The notes: generated from the sequence alone by a model not told the origin. Positions 39,633 through 49,329 are shown, counted from the first letter of the stretch. The stretch: DNA of 64,000 nt from an uncultured Pseudoflavonifractor sp. (GCA_947577065.1 CANPTT010000001.1:118366-182365), one strand, 5' to 3'. Made by a program: numbers and translations.

Positions 39633-39677
39633 ATCATAGGGTTAGCACTCATTCTTCCCGAGTGCTAACCCTATGAT
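39633..39677. promoter_or_regulatory. Extended CIRCE operator of htpG
   Basis: The canonical TTAGCACTC-N9-GAGTGCTAA (39642-39668) is extended by nine further perfect pairs on each side, giving 18-bp arms (ATCATAGGGTTAGCACTC at 39633-39650). It lies between the -10 and the htpG start. Confidence 0.95.
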
Positions 39678-39701
39678 AATACTTAGAACCATAAATTTCA
39701 A
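39673..39701 (-). promoter_or_regulatory. Promoter of htpG
   Basis: On the minus strand TTGAAA (39701-39696) and TATCAT (39678-39673) are 17 bp apart. The -10 overlaps the outer arm of CIRCE. Confidence 0.75.
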
Positions 39702-39792
39702 GTGGGTTTAAAGAATGTTTACAATTTTATCCCTTTATCCACAGGGATAGGCAAAGGAAGCTGCATTTGTTCGGGAGTGGACCTCTGCAAAG

Positions 39793-39824
39793 AGCGGAGC
39801 GAGTTTTATGTAAACTTGCTCCGC
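39793..39824. terminator. Hairpin after the DUF711 gene
   Basis: GCGGAGCGAGTTT and AAACTTGCTCCGC pair around TATGT with one mismatch. It follows the stop of the minus-strand gene, though the T run is stronger on the plus strand. Confidence 0.55.
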
Positions 39825-39831
39825 TTTTCTC

Positions 39832-41196
39832 TCAGTTTTTCAGGCTCTGCATGGGGGCCGGGATCCGGCCGCCCCTGTGGACAAAATCGGCGCTGGACTC
39901 TGGGTGGATCGGCATCACCGGGGCCGAGCCCAGCAACCCGCCGAACTCCACCGTGTCCCCCACCTTCTTGCCGGGGGCGGGGATAAGGCGCACGGCGGTG
40001 GTCTTGGAGTTGACCATGCCGATGGCCGCCTCGTCGGCGATGATGGCCGAGATGGTCTCGGCGGTGGTATCGCCGGGGACGGCGATCATGTCCAGACCCA
40101 CCGAGCACACGCAGGTCATGGCCTCCAGCTTGTCCAGAGCCAGGGTCCCCGACCGGGCGGCGGCGATCATCCCCTCATCCTCGCTGACCGGGATAAAGGC
40201 TCCGCTGAGGCCGCCCACGCTGGAAGAGGCCATGACCCCCCCCTTCTTCACCGCGTCGTTGAGAAGGGCCAGGGCCGCCGTGGTACCGTGGGTGCCGCAG
40301 GTCTCCAGCCCCATCTCCTCCAGGATCCGGGCCACGCTGTCCCCCACGGCGGGAGTGGGGGCCAGGGAAAGGTCTACAATGCCAAAGGGCACATTCAGGC
40401 GGCGGCTGGCCTCCTGAGCCACCAGCTGGCCCATGCGGGTAATGCGGAAGGCGGTCTTCTTCACCGTCTCAGCCACCACGTCGAAGGGGGCCCCCTTCAC
40501 ACTCCGGAGGGCGTGGTACACCACGCCGGGGCCCGAGACTCCCACGTTGATGACCCGGTCGGGCTCAGATACCCCGTGGAAGGCCCCCGCCATGAAGGGG
40601 TTGTCCTCCACGGCGTTGCAGAACACCACCAGCTTGGCGCAGCCGAAGCCCCCGGCCTCCGCCGTCCGCTCCGCCAGGGCCTTGACGGTCTGCCCCATGA
40701 GGGCCACTGCGTCCATGTTGATCCCCGCCTTGGTGGAACCCACGTTCACGCTGGAGCAGACCAACTCGGTCTCGGAGAGGGCGGAGGGGATGGAGCGGAT
40801 AAGCCGCTCGTCGGCGGGGGTCATGCCCTTCTGGACCAGGGCGGAGAAACCACCGATGAAGTTGACCCCCGTCTCGGCCCGGGCCTTGTCCAGGGCCATG
40901 GCGAAGGGGGTGTAGTCCTCGCACCGGGAGGCCCCCGCCACCAAGGCGATCGGGGTCACCGAGATCCGCTTATTGACAATGGGGATCCCGAACTCGGCCT
41001 CAATGTCTTCCCCGGTCCTCACCAGATCCTTGGCCGAGCGAACGATCTTTTCATAGATCTTCCGGCAAGCCGCCTTGGGGTCCGGGTCGCAGCAATCCAG
41101 CAGGGACACTCCCATGGTGATGGTCCGCACGTCCAGATGCTGCTGGTCGATCATATGGATGGTATCCAGGATCTCATTGGAATTAAACATAGGCAT
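39832..41196 (-). CDS. DUF711/UPF0210 family protein
   Basis: The 454-residue protein fits the UPF0210 (PFL-related) family: [15 protein letters not shown] near the start, [15 protein letters not shown], the [17 protein letters not shown] stretch and a glycine-rich end ([14 protein letters not shown]). The fold is related to glycyl-radical enzymes but no radical glycine motif is evident. It is always paired with a small ACT protein, here encoded 105 bp upstream. Function is not established; a metabolic enzyme regulated by an amino acid is the usual guess. Confidence 0.9.
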   Translation of the reverse strand: MPMFNSNEILDTIHMIDQQHLDVRTITMGVSLLDCCDPDPKAACRKIYEKIVRSAKDLVRTGEDIEAEFGIPIVNKRISVTPIALVAGASRCEDYTPFAMALDKARAETGVNFIGGFSALVQKGMTPADERLIRSIPSALSETELVCSSVNVGSTKAGINMDAVALMGQTVKALAERTAEAGGFGCAKLVVFCNAVEDNPFMAGAFHGVSEPDRVINVGVSGPGVVYHALRSVKGAPFDVVAETVKKTAFRITRMGQLVAQEASRRLNVPFGIVDLSLAPTPAVGDSVARILEEMGLETCGTHGTTAALALLNDAVKKGGVMASSSVGGLSGAFIPVSEDEGMIAAARSGTLALDKLEAMTCVCSVGLDMIAVPGDTTAETISAIIADEAAIGMVNSKTTAVRLIPAPGKKVGDTVEFGGLLGSAPVMPIHPESSADFVHRGGRIPAPMQSLKN

Positions 41197-41301
41197 AGCT
41201 CTGCCCCCTTATGTCTTAAAATCGCAGGCGCGGCCTTTCGCGGCCGCCCTTTGGAGCCGCCCCACATTGAGAGTGGTCCCCAAGGGGACCGCCCCTGTCA
41301 C

Positions 41302-41571
41302 TCAAATACGGTGCATGGCATTGAAGATATCCTCTCTCTGGGCGTGAACGACCAGGCCCTGGGCCTTGCCCCCCTCTTCCAGCAGCCTTACCAGCTCCGC
41401 AAAGGGGATCTTGGCCTCCGAAGCGTCCACCAGCATGATCATAGTGAAATACTCCTGAAGAATGGTTTGGCTGATATCCAGCACATTGACCCCCTGCTCA
41501 CTCAAAAGGGCGCAGACCCGGGCGATAATACCCACCTGGTCCTTTCCGATGACAGTGACGATCGCTCTCAT
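41302..41571 (-). CDS. ACT-domain protein (UPF0237)
   Basis: This 89-residue single ACT domain reads RAIVTVIGKDQVGIIARVCA, LLSEQGVNVLDISQTIL and EYFTMIMLVD. The start is the ATG after AAGGAGGAAG. It forms a conserved operon with the UPF0210 gene downstream and probably senses an amino acid for it. Confidence 0.92.
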   Translation of the reverse strand: MRAIVTVIGKDQVGIIARVCALLSEQGVNVLDISQTILQEYFTMIMLVDASEAKIPFAELVRLLEEGGKAQGLVVHAQREDIFNAMHRI

Positions 41572-41584
41572 AAATACTTCCTCC

Positions 41585-42163
41585 TTATTGCAGTTCATCC
41601 AAAGTCAGTTCAAAAGCGGGCAGGAACTGCTCCACAAAATACTTCAGCGCGGGCAAATCCATCTTTTCCAGGGCCACTCTGGTCTGCTCCGCCGCCAGGC
41701 GGAACTCGCTGTTGCCCGCCTTTACCTCCTCCAGACACTTGATGTGAGCCGAGAGCTTATCCGCCGCCTTTACAACAGTCAGCAGCTCCGGGTCCAGCTC
41801 CTCCCGAACATAGGGGGCAAACTCTCCCCACAGTTCCTGGGGCAAAAGGGACAACAGCTTATCTGCCGCCACCCGCTCCACCGCCTTGTACGCCTCTTTG
41901 ATAGCGGGGTTATCATATTTCACCGGAGTGGGAAGATCCCCGGTCAAAATTTCTGAAGCGTCGTGGTAAAGCCCCGCCACAGCGGCCTCGCCTGGGTCTA
42001 CCCGGGAACCGAACCTCTCCCGGCCGATGACGGCCAGGGCGTGGGAGAGCACCGCTACCATATGGGAGTGCTCCTGGATATTCTCCACTTGGGTGTTGCG
42101 CATCAGCCCCCAGCGGTCGATGTACTTCATCCGCCCCAACAGGGCGAAAAAGTTATAACTCAC
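41585..42163 (-). CDS. yfbR: HD-domain 5'-deoxynucleotidase, YfbR type
   Basis: This 192-residue protein has the HD pattern NIQEHSHMVAVLSHALAVI near residue 28 and GLYHDASEILTGDLPTPVKY near residue 64, the latter matching YfbR. YfbR removes phosphate from dNMPs. It is 13 bp upstream of the ACT gene on the same strand and likely shares its transcript. Confidence 0.9.
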   Translation of the reverse strand: MSYNFFALLGRMKYIDRWGLMRNTQVENIQEHSHMVAVLSHALAVIGRERFGSRVDPGEAAVAGLYHDASEILTGDLPTPVKYDNPAIKEAYKAVERVAADKLLSLLPQELWGEFAPYVREELDPELLTVVKAADKLSAHIKCLEEVKAGNSEFRLAAEQTRVALEKMDLPALKYFVEQFLPAFELTLDELQ

Positions 42164-42247
42164 TGTACAAGCCGCCCCCTTCGATGTTATAATGAGATAT
42201 TATACATCACAAGCGCCCTCCGGGGCAAGAGTGAAAGAGGTTTTTCT

Positions 42248-43558
42248 ATGCGTGTTTCCATCTATACCTTAGGCTGCAAGGTAAATCAATATGAGACTCA
42301 AGCCATGGAGGGAGACCTGCTCCGCCGGGGGCATACCCTGGTCCCCTTTGAGGACAGCGCCGACGCCTATATCATCAACACCTGTGCCGTCACCGCCATG
42401 AGCGGTCACAAGTCCCGGCAGATCATCCGCCGTGCCCAGAAGCGAAATCCCGCCGCGGTGGTAGGCGTGTGCGGCTGCTACTCCCAAACCGATCCCCAGG
42501 CAGTGTCTGAATTGGGGGTGGACCTGATCTCCGGCCCCAGCGGGCGGATGGCCTTTCTGGATGATCTGGAGGCCCTGGCAAAGGGCAGAGTTATGTCAAC
42601 CACTTCAGCCGAACCCCTTATCACTGTTGGAAATATTATGTCAACCAAAACCTTTGAGGAGCTCCCTGCCGGGGGACTGGAGGGCCGGACCCGGGCCATG
42701 CTGAAGGTGGAGGACGGCTGCGTCAACTTCTGTTCCTACTGCATCATCCCCTATGCCAGGGGACCGGTGCGCTCCCTGCCCCTGAAAAAGGCGGTGGAGG
42801 AGGCAAAGGCTCTGGCCGACAAACACTACAAGGAGATCGTGCTCACCGGCATCGAGATCTCCTCCTGGGGCCAGGATCTGAAAAGCGGACAAACCCTGGC
42901 CGATCTGGTGGAGGCCGTCTGTGCCGCCGTCCCCGGCTGCCGGGTGCGGCTGGGCTCTCTGGAGCCCCGAACGGTGACCGAGGATTTCTGCCGTCGGATC
43001 TCAAGTTTACATAATTTATGTCCACACTTTCATCTCTCCATGCAGTCTGGCTGTGACGCCACCCTGAAGCGGATGAATCGAAAGTATGACACCGCCCGAT
43101 ACTATGAGAGCGTAAAGCTCTTGAGGGAATATTATGTAAATCCAGGGATCACTACCGATCTGATCGTGGGGTTCCCCGGAGAGACGGAGGAGGAATTTGC
43201 CCAAACCTTGGAATTCCTCAAAAAGTGCGCCTTTACCTCCATGCACATCTTCCCCTATTCCCGCCGGCCGGGGACGCCGGCGGACAAAATGCCCGGCCAG
43301 ATCTCCAACGCCGTGAAGGAGGACCGGGCCCGCCGGGCCGGGGAGGCCGCAGAGAAGCTGCGGACCCTCTACCTTCAAAGCTGGATCGGACAGGCTCTTC
43401 CCGTTCTCTTTGAGGAGGAGAAGGAGGGCCTGTGGCGGGGCCACGCCCCCAATTACGTGGAGGTCCGCACGGTCTCGGCCAATAGTTTACATAATGCAGA
43501 GAAAACGGTTGCCATCACAGAGGTCCGGGGAGAACATCTTTTTGGGGCGATCCAGTAA
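42248..43558 (+). CDS. mtaB: tRNA t6A37 methylthiotransferase MtaB
   Basis: The 436-residue radical-SAM methylthiotransferase has the N-terminal cluster cysteines in TLGCKVNQYE, INTCAVT and VCGCYSQTDP. The radical-SAM motif GCVNFCSYCIIPYARGPVRS is near residue 158, and a TRAM-type RNA-binding tail follows. It converts t6A37 of ANN-reading tRNAs to ms2t6A. The ATG at 42248 follows AGAGG and is the family start; the open frame extends upstream. Inside the gene a nonamer TTATGT(C/A)AA recurs five times on either strand, forcing rare AT-rich codons. Confidence 0.95.
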   Translation: MRVSIYTLGCKVNQYETQAMEGDLLRRGHTLVPFEDSADAYIINTCAVTAMSGHKSRQIIRRAQKRNPAAVVGVCGCYSQTDPQAVSELGVDLISGPSGRMAFLDDLEALAKGRVMSTTSAEPLITVGNIMSTKTFEELPAGGLEGRTRAMLKVEDGCVNFCSYCIIPYARGPVRSLPLKKAVEEAKALADKHYKEIVLTGIEISSWGQDLKSGQTLADLVEAVCAAVPGCRVRLGSLEPRTVTEDFCRRISSLHNLCPHFHLSMQSGCDATLKRMNRKYDTARYYESVKLLREYYVNPGITTDLIVGFPGETEEEFAQTLEFLKKCAFTSMHIFPYSRRPGTPADKMPGQISNAVKEDRARRAGEAAEKLRTLYLQSWIGQALPVLFEEEKEGLWRGHAPNYVEVRTVSANSLHNAEKTVAITEVRGEHLFGAIQ

Positions 43559-43634
43559 ATGCCATGTTGCCTCTCTCCCATTTTTATGGTAAAATGGCTT
43601 GATTTGTCGAAATCTCCCCAGAGGGGGTAAGGAT

Positions 43635-44711
43635 ATGGCGGAAAAAATCAATGGGCGGCTGGCCTACGCCGATCTGCTGCGGGTATTTGCCTCCCTCGCC
43701 GTGATCGTATGTCATCTGGCCAGTCGGCAGATCTCCGCTGTGGCGGTAGGATCTCAGAATTGGCAGGTCTTCAATCTCTATAACGGCTTGGCGCGCTGGT
43801 GTGTACCCGTGTTCGTCATGCTCTCCGGCATGTTCATGCTGGACGTTAAAAAGGGTCTTTCCCTCACCAAGCTGCTGTTTCATAACTGTCTGCGGATCAT
43901 GGTCTGTCTGATGTTTTGGGGCGGAGTGTACGCCATCGCGGGCTACTGCACCGCCGGGGGACGGTTTACCTGGACGGGCCTGTGGCGGGCCATTCTGAAC
44001 GCCCTTTGGGGGGATACCCGGTATCACCTTTGGTTTCTTTACATGATCCTTGGACTCTATCTGGTGACCCCCATCCTCCGGGCCTTTTGCCGGGGAGCCA
44101 GCCGGGGAGACTTTCACTGGTTTTTTCTCATCGCCTTTCTCTTCGCCTCCGTGATCCCCACCGCCTTCAAGCTTTGGCCCAGGGGGGAATTTATGCCCAT
44201 ACTAAAGCTGTGGTATGAACGGCTGGATATCCAACTGGTCATGGGCTATGTGGGGTATTATGTGGCGGGATGGTACCTGCGGGAATACACCCTCAGCCGC
44301 CTGGCGGAGGCCTTGATCTACGTCCTCGGCGTCATTGGCGCCACCATCACCGTCTGGGGCACCAGTGTGCTGTCCCATTCGGCGGGAACGCTGGTAGAGA
44401 CTCTTTTCAGCTTCTTTTCTCCCAACGTGGTCTGCTTCTCGGTGGCTGTGGTGGTACTGTTCCGCTATGTCCTGGGCGTCAGCGAGGAGCGCTCCCGCCG
44501 CCAGCGGCTGAGCGGGGTAGCCCAAGTGACCTTTGGGATCTATCTGGTCCACGACCTGTTCCTCACCGCGCTGAATCTGTTGGGCATCACGGTGTTGTCC
44601 TTTGCCCCGGTGGCCTCCATCCCCCTGTTGTCCATGCTGGTGTTTCTGTGCTCCCTCGCCGTGGCCTGGCTCATCCACTGGCTGCCGTTTATCGGCCGCT
44701 GGCTGACATAG
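43635..44711 (+). CDS. Membrane acyltransferase (acyltransferase_3/OafA type)
   Basis: The 358-residue integral membrane protein has about ten helices. It shows the AT3 motifs RLAYADLLRVFASLAVIVCH near residue 6, RWCVPVFVMLSGMF near residue 55, and HLWFLYMILGLYLVTPILR near residue 130. AT3 proteins O-acetylate surface sugars or peptidoglycan. It leads a set with an MBOAT protein and a DHHW protein on the same strand, so it probably modifies the same surface polymer. The ATG at 43635 has GGGGGTAAGG upstream. Confidence 0.88.
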   Translation: MAEKINGRLAYADLLRVFASLAVIVCHLASRQISAVAVGSQNWQVFNLYNGLARWCVPVFVMLSGMFMLDVKKGLSLTKLLFHNCLRIMVCLMFWGGVYAIAGYCTAGGRFTWTGLWRAILNALWGDTRYHLWFLYMILGLYLVTPILRAFCRGASRGDFHWFFLIAFLFASVIPTAFKLWPRGEFMPILKLWYERLDIQLVMGYVGYYVAGWYLREYTLSRLAEALIYVLGVIGATITVWGTSVLSHSAGTLVETLFSFFSPNVVCFSVAVVVLFRYVLGVSEERSRRQRLSGVAQVTFGIYLVHDLFLTALNLLGITVLSFAPVASIPLLSMLVFLCSLAVAWLIHWLPFIGRWLT

Positions 44712-44793
44712 AGCGGGGCCAGCCCGAAGCGGTCAGCCGCCTTTGCGGTCTGACCGGCCGCATCATTTTTTAAGAAAGGAGGAATCGCCCAAG

Positions 44794-46218
44794 ATGCTGT
44801 TTTCCAGCGCCACATTCCTGTTTCACTTTTTGCCCTTTGTGCTGGTCGGCTACTACATCTTCCTGCGGGGGATGCGGCGGGCTCAGAACCTGTTCCTCCT
44901 GACCTGCTCCCTCTTCTTTTACGCCTGGGGAGAGCCCCGCTTCCTCCCCATAATGCTCCTCTCCATCGGTATGAACTACGGCTTCGGCCGATGGGTCTAC
45001 CGGCAAAAATTTCGGAAGAAAAAGCTGACGGTCCCTGTCGCAGCCGCGGCAGGATGCAATCTGGGGCTTCTTTTTATCTTTAAATACCTTGCCTTCACGG
45101 TAGAGTCCCTGAACGGTCTGGGTCTGGGACTGACGGTCCCCATCATTGAGCTGCCCATCGGTATCTCCTTTTTTACCTTTCAAGCTCTGAGCTACGTGTT
45201 GGATGTGGCCATGGGCAGAGCGGAGGTCCAGCGCTCCCCCCTTACCCTGGGCCTCTATATCTCCTTCTTCCCCCAACTCATTGCGGGCCCCATTGTAAAG
45301 TATTCCGACGTATCCCACCAGATTGACCACCGCGTGGAGTCCTGGGCGGATTTTTCCGCCGGGTGTCCCCGGTTTTTGATCGGTCTTGCCAAAAAAGTCC
45401 TTCTGGCAAACCAGATGGCGGTGGTGGCCGACCGGGTGTTTGCCTGTGACCCCGCCGTCCTCTCCACCCCCATGGCCTGGCTGGGGTCGCTGTGCTACAG
45501 CTTTCAGCTCTACTATGATTTCTCCGGATACTCCGACATGGCCATCGGTCTGGGGCAGATGTTTGGCTTCCGCTTTCTGGAAAACTTTGACCACCCCTAC
45601 ACCGCCAAGAGCATCACTGAATTCTGGCGGCGGTGGCACATCTCCCTGAGCACCTGGTTCCGGGACTATGTGTATATTCCCCTGGGAGGCAACCGGGTCA
45701 GCCCTGTCAAGCATGTCCGCAACCTCTTTGTGGTGTGGCTCCTCACCGGGCTGTGGCACGGAGCCAACTGGACCTTTGTGCTGTGGGGGATCTTCTATTT
45801 CCTGCTGCTGTGCCTGGAAAAATATGTGCCCGCCATGAAAAAGCTCCCCCCGCCGCTGGGCCGGGCCTACACTCTTCTGGCCGTAAACTTTCTGTGGATG
45901 CTCTTCCGTGCGGACACGGTGGCCTACGCCGGAGAATTTCTCCTGACTATGCTTGGCATAGGCGGCAGTGGAAGCACAGATCCCGCATTTGGATTCTATC
46001 TGTCGGAAAACGCCGTGTTCCTGGCGCTGGCTTTTCTCTTCTCCTTCCCCTTTGCCTTCTGGCTGCGGGAAAAACTCTCCTCCCTTCGCCCCTTTGGGCA
46101 GGATCTGTCCCTGCTGTGGGATCTGCTCTACGCCGTGGGGCTTACCGCGGTGGGAGTGTTGTGCGTCTGTTATCTGGTAAAGGGGACCTATAACCCGTTC
46201 ATCTACTTCAGATTTTAG
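44794..46218 (+). CDS. MBOAT-family O-acyltransferase (AlgI/DltB-like)
   Basis: The 474-residue membrane protein has the MBOAT core: PIGISFFTFQALSYVLDV, SFFPQLIAGPIVKY, FWRRWHISLSTWFRDYVYIP and the catalytic His in LWHGANWTFVLWG near residue 325. AlgI-type proteins move acetyl groups across the membrane to exopolysaccharide or cell-wall polymers. It starts at the ATG after AAAGGAGG. The next gene encodes the usual DHHW/AlgJ-type partner. Confidence 0.92.
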   Translation: MLFSSATFLFHFLPFVLVGYYIFLRGMRRAQNLFLLTCSLFFYAWGEPRFLPIMLLSIGMNYGFGRWVYRQKFRKKKLTVPVAAAAGCNLGLLFIFKYLAFTVESLNGLGLGLTVPIIELPIGISFFTFQALSYVLDVAMGRAEVQRSPLTLGLYISFFPQLIAGPIVKYSDVSHQIDHRVESWADFSAGCPRFLIGLAKKVLLANQMAVVADRVFACDPAVLSTPMAWLGSLCYSFQLYYDFSGYSDMAIGLGQMFGFRFLENFDHPYTAKSITEFWRRWHISLSTWFRDYVYIPLGGNRVSPVKHVRNLFVVWLLTGLWHGANWTFVLWGIFYFLLLCLEKYVPAMKKLPPPLGRAYTLLAVNFLWMLFRADTVAYAGEFLLTMLGIGGSGSTDPAFGFYLSENAVFLALAFLFSFPFAFWLREKLSSLRPFGQDLSLLWDLLYAVGLTAVGVLCVCYLVKGTYNPFIYFRF

Positions 46219-46269
46219 CAAGCCGGGAAGTCCGCCGGCCACATTATCCATCGGAAAGGGGGTGTTCCC

Positions 46270-47688
46270 TTGACCTCACGCCGCAATACCTATACCGCTG
46301 TTCTGTTCCTCTGCGGCCTTCTCGCCGCCGTCATCTATCTGGGGCTTGGGACCATCCCCCAGGTCCGTGGCTTTGCCGAGGTCCAACGTCCCGCCCACGC
46401 CGACAGACTTGGCAAGGCCCATATTCTGGCGCAGGCGGAGGCGGAAGCCAAGGCGGAGAAAAGGGAGGCTCCCGCCATGGTCCGTACCATGATCCGTCCC
46501 CTCAAAAAATCCCTGGGCCCATCCCTCCCCTCCTATGCGGCAGCCGTGGACGCCTTTTCCCGATATGCCCAGGGTTCCGACCCCGCTATCAACGCCCTGC
46601 TGGACCGGGATCATCTGTTCATCGAGCTGTACGGCGGCGCTCAAAGGCTCATGGGCCGTCGGATGGTGGAGGATACCGATCCCCAGTACACCATCGTTCG
46701 ACTGGACAACGAGCTTCTCACTTTCTCCGACCCTGACGGGGAACCCATGGACATGACCCTCCGGGCCCAGGAGATGATTGATTTTGTCCGAAGGGTACGC
46801 AAAGAGTATCGCACCCCCGTCCTCTATGTTCAGGCCCCCTCCAAGCTCAATGTCAGCGACCTTCCCGACGGGTTGGCGGACTGCTCCGAGGCAGAGGCCG
46901 ACCAATTCCTCGCCCTTTTGGAACAGGCAAGGGTGGACACGCTCGACCTACGCCCCGCCTTTCGGGAGGCGGCGCAGAACGATCCGGAGGCCGGAGCCGA
47001 ACTCTTCTTCCTCACCGATCACCACTGGACCCCCGCGGGAGCTTTTCTGGGATATCAGGTCCTCTGCGAGAAATTGGAGGAGGACTATCGCTTCCGCATT
47101 GAGGAAGAGCTCACCGACCCGAATACCTTTAACAAATATAGCTTTGGAGAGGTATTCCTGGGCTCCCAGGGCCGTCGGGTGGGTTCGGCCTATGCGGGAT
47201 TGGACGACCTGGAGATCTGGTCCCCCAAGCATACCACTCATTTTATCTACACCGTCCCTGTGATTGGCATCAAGCGGGAGGGCCCCTTTGTCACCAGTCT
47301 TCTCTTTCCCGAGCGGCTGGCCGATATTGACCTTTACAACGACAACCCTTATGCCATCTACGCCGGCGGCGACTATCTCCTCTCCCGGGCATGGAACCAG
47401 GACCTTCCCGACGGCAAACGGATCCTGATCCTCCGGGACTCCTTTGGCTGCGGCCTGACCCCCTTCCTGTCCATGGCCTGCGGCGAGGTGATGGCCATGG
47501 ACCCCCGGCAATTCAACGGCAATCAGGACATCATGATGCACTATATCGACTGGTTGGAGCCTGATCTCATCCTTGTTATGAACACCACCGGCTCCCTGCG
47601 GGTCGACAAGCTCTTCCCCTATCTTCCCAGTGCCCGGGCCGCCGCTCTGGAAGCCAAGCGGGCGGAAAGGGAGCATGAAGCATATTAG
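46270..47688 (+). CDS. DHHW-family (AlgX/AlgJ-like) extracellular acetyl-transfer partner
   Basis: The 472-residue protein has one N-terminal membrane anchor (AVLFLCGLLAAVIYLGL) and an extracellular SGNH-like domain with LTDHHWTPAGAF near residue 247 and LRDSFGCG near residue 393. The Asp-His of DHHW and the Ser of DSFG form the predicted catalytic triad. It probably takes the acetyl group exported by the MBOAT protein and places it on a glycan. The start is TTG after AAAGGGGG. A good terminator follows. Confidence 0.9.
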   Translation: MTSRRNTYTAVLFLCGLLAAVIYLGLGTIPQVRGFAEVQRPAHADRLGKAHILAQAEAEAKAEKREAPAMVRTMIRPLKKSLGPSLPSYAAAVDAFSRYAQGSDPAINALLDRDHLFIELYGGAQRLMGRRMVEDTDPQYTIVRLDNELLTFSDPDGEPMDMTLRAQEMIDFVRRVRKEYRTPVLYVQAPSKLNVSDLPDGLADCSEAEADQFLALLEQARVDTLDLRPAFREAAQNDPEAGAELFFLTDHHWTPAGAFLGYQVLCEKLEEDYRFRIEEELTDPNTFNKYSFGEVFLGSQGRRVGSAYAGLDDLEIWSPKHTTHFIYTVPVIGIKREGPFVTSLLFPERLADIDLYNDNPYAIYAGGDYLLSRAWNQDLPDGKRILILRDSFGCGLTPFLSMACGEVMAMDPRQFNGNQDIMMHYIDWLEPDLILVMNTTGSLRVDKLFPYLPSARAAALEAKRAEREHEAY

Positions 47689-47689
47689 G

Positions 47690-47722
47690 AGAGGATGGAC
47701 AAAACTGTCCATCCTCTTTGTC
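47690..47722 (+). terminator. Terminator of the acylation cluster
   Basis: AGAGGATGGACA and TGTCCATCCTCT pair perfectly around AAAC and are followed by TTTG and a later T run. Confidence 0.82.
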
Positions 47723-47877
47723 ATTTTTATATCTTTCCCCTTTTTGATGGCTTCTTTTTCCTATATTTTGTTGGTTTTGCCCCTTTGCAACCGGCATAGA
47801 ATATAGTATCATTCCCCCAACAAGCGCAAACCGTCCTTTCAAACCCGCGTTTGCTGTTACGGAGGTATTTTTACTTT

Positions 47878-49317
47878 ATGAATACAAGAAAAACCAAGAT
47901 CATTTGTACCCTGGGCCCCGCCGTAGACAGTGAGGAGATGCTCCGCAAGCTGATCCTCTCCGGCATGAATTGCGCCCGGTTCAACTTTTCCCACGGCTCT
48001 CACGAAAGTCACCTGTCCACGTATGAGCGGCTGTGCCGGGTCCGGGACCAGCTTGGCCGGCCTGTGGCCGCCCTGTTGGACACCAAGGGACCCGAGATCC
48101 GCATCCGCTCTTTCAAAAATGGCCCCATTACCCTTACCGAGGGCCAGAGCTTTACCCTGTCCACCTGGGAGGGAGAGGGAGATGAGACCTGGGTCTCGGT
48201 CACCTATCAAAACCTGCACAACGAGGTCGCCCCCGGCACCCGCATCCTTATTGACGACGGCCTGGTGGAGCTGCGGGTAGAGTCTATTGAGGGAGAGCAG
48301 ATCCACTGCTTGGTGGTCACGGGTGGTCCCCTTTCCAACAATAAGTCCATCAACATTCCCGACACCAAGATCCAACTGCCTGCCCTTACCGAAAAGGACC
48401 GCTCCGACCTGCGCTTTGCCGCCGAGCATGACTTTGACTTTGTCGCGGCCTCCTTTGTCCGCAGGGCTCAGGATGTGCTGGATATCCGAGCGGAGCTGGA
48501 TAAGTGGGGCGGTCAGGACGTCCGCATCATTGCCAAGATCGAAAACCGGGAGGGTGTGGACAATTTTGACGAGATCCTCTCTGTCGCCGATGGGGCCATG
48601 GTGGCCCGGGGCGACCTGGGGGTGGAGATCCCCGCCTACGAGGTACCTATCATTCAGAAGGAGATGATCTCCAAATCCGCCTCTGCCGGAAAGAACGTGG
48701 TCACCGCCACCCAGATGCTGGACTCTATGATCCGCAACCCCCGCCCTACCCGTGCCGAGGTCAGCGACGTGGCCAATGCGGTCTTTGACGGCACCAGCTG
48801 CGTCATGCTCTCCGGAGAGACCGCCTCCGGCAAGTACCCCATTGAGGCCTTGGAGACCATGGTCCACACCGTGGAGGCCGCCGAGTCCGCTACCAACTAC
48901 TGGAAGCGTTTCCGCCGCATGGGCTACCGCTGTGACGATCCCCACTCCATCAACGAGGCCATCAGCCACACCTGCTGCCTCACCGCCATGGACTTGGACG
49001 CCACCGCCATCCTGGCGGCCACCACCTCAGGCCATACTGCCCGGGTCATCTCCCGGTTCCGTCCTGCCTGCCCCATCGTGGCCCTCACCACCTCAGAGAA
49101 GGTCCGCCGCCAGCTCGCCATCTCCTGGGGCGTCCAGCCCCTGCTGTACGGCTCGGTGGACTCCACAGACCGTCTCTTCTCCCTCTGTGTGGACACCGCC
49201 CGGAAAGAGGGCGTGGCCGCCCCCGGCGACACGGTGGTCATCACCGCCGGGGTACCCTTGAGCGCCAGGGGCACCACCAACCTTATCAAGGCTCAGATCG
49301 TGGAGGAGCCGGTGTAA
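47878..49317 (+). CDS. pyk: Pyruvate kinase
   Basis: The 479-residue form lacks the extra C-terminal PEP-utiliser domain found in Bacillus. Motifs: TKIICTLGPAVDSEEML, CARFNFSHGSHE, IIAKIENREGVDNFDEIL with the catalytic Lys, GAMVARGDLGVEIP and PTRAEVSDVANAVFDG. It makes ATP and pyruvate from PEP and ADP. The ATG at 47878 has GGAGGT 12 bases upstream; an earlier in-frame ATG has no ribosome site. Confidence 0.97.
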   Translation: MNTRKTKIICTLGPAVDSEEMLRKLILSGMNCARFNFSHGSHESHLSTYERLCRVRDQLGRPVAALLDTKGPEIRIRSFKNGPITLTEGQSFTLSTWEGEGDETWVSVTYQNLHNEVAPGTRILIDDGLVELRVESIEGEQIHCLVVTGGPLSNNKSINIPDTKIQLPALTEKDRSDLRFAAEHDFDFVAASFVRRAQDVLDIRAELDKWGGQDVRIIAKIENREGVDNFDEILSVADGAMVARGDLGVEIPAYEVPIIQKEMISKSASAGKNVVTATQMLDSMIRNPRPTRAEVSDVANAVFDGTSCVMLSGETASGKYPIEALETMVHTVEAAESATNYWKRFRRMGYRCDDPHSINEAISHTCCLTAMDLDATAILAATTSGHTARVISRFRPACPIVALTTSEKVRRQLAISWGVQPLLYGSVDSTDRLFSLCVDTARKEGVAAPGDTVVITAGVPLSARGTTNLIKAQIVEEPV

Positions 49318-49329
49318 ATGAAAAGGAAA

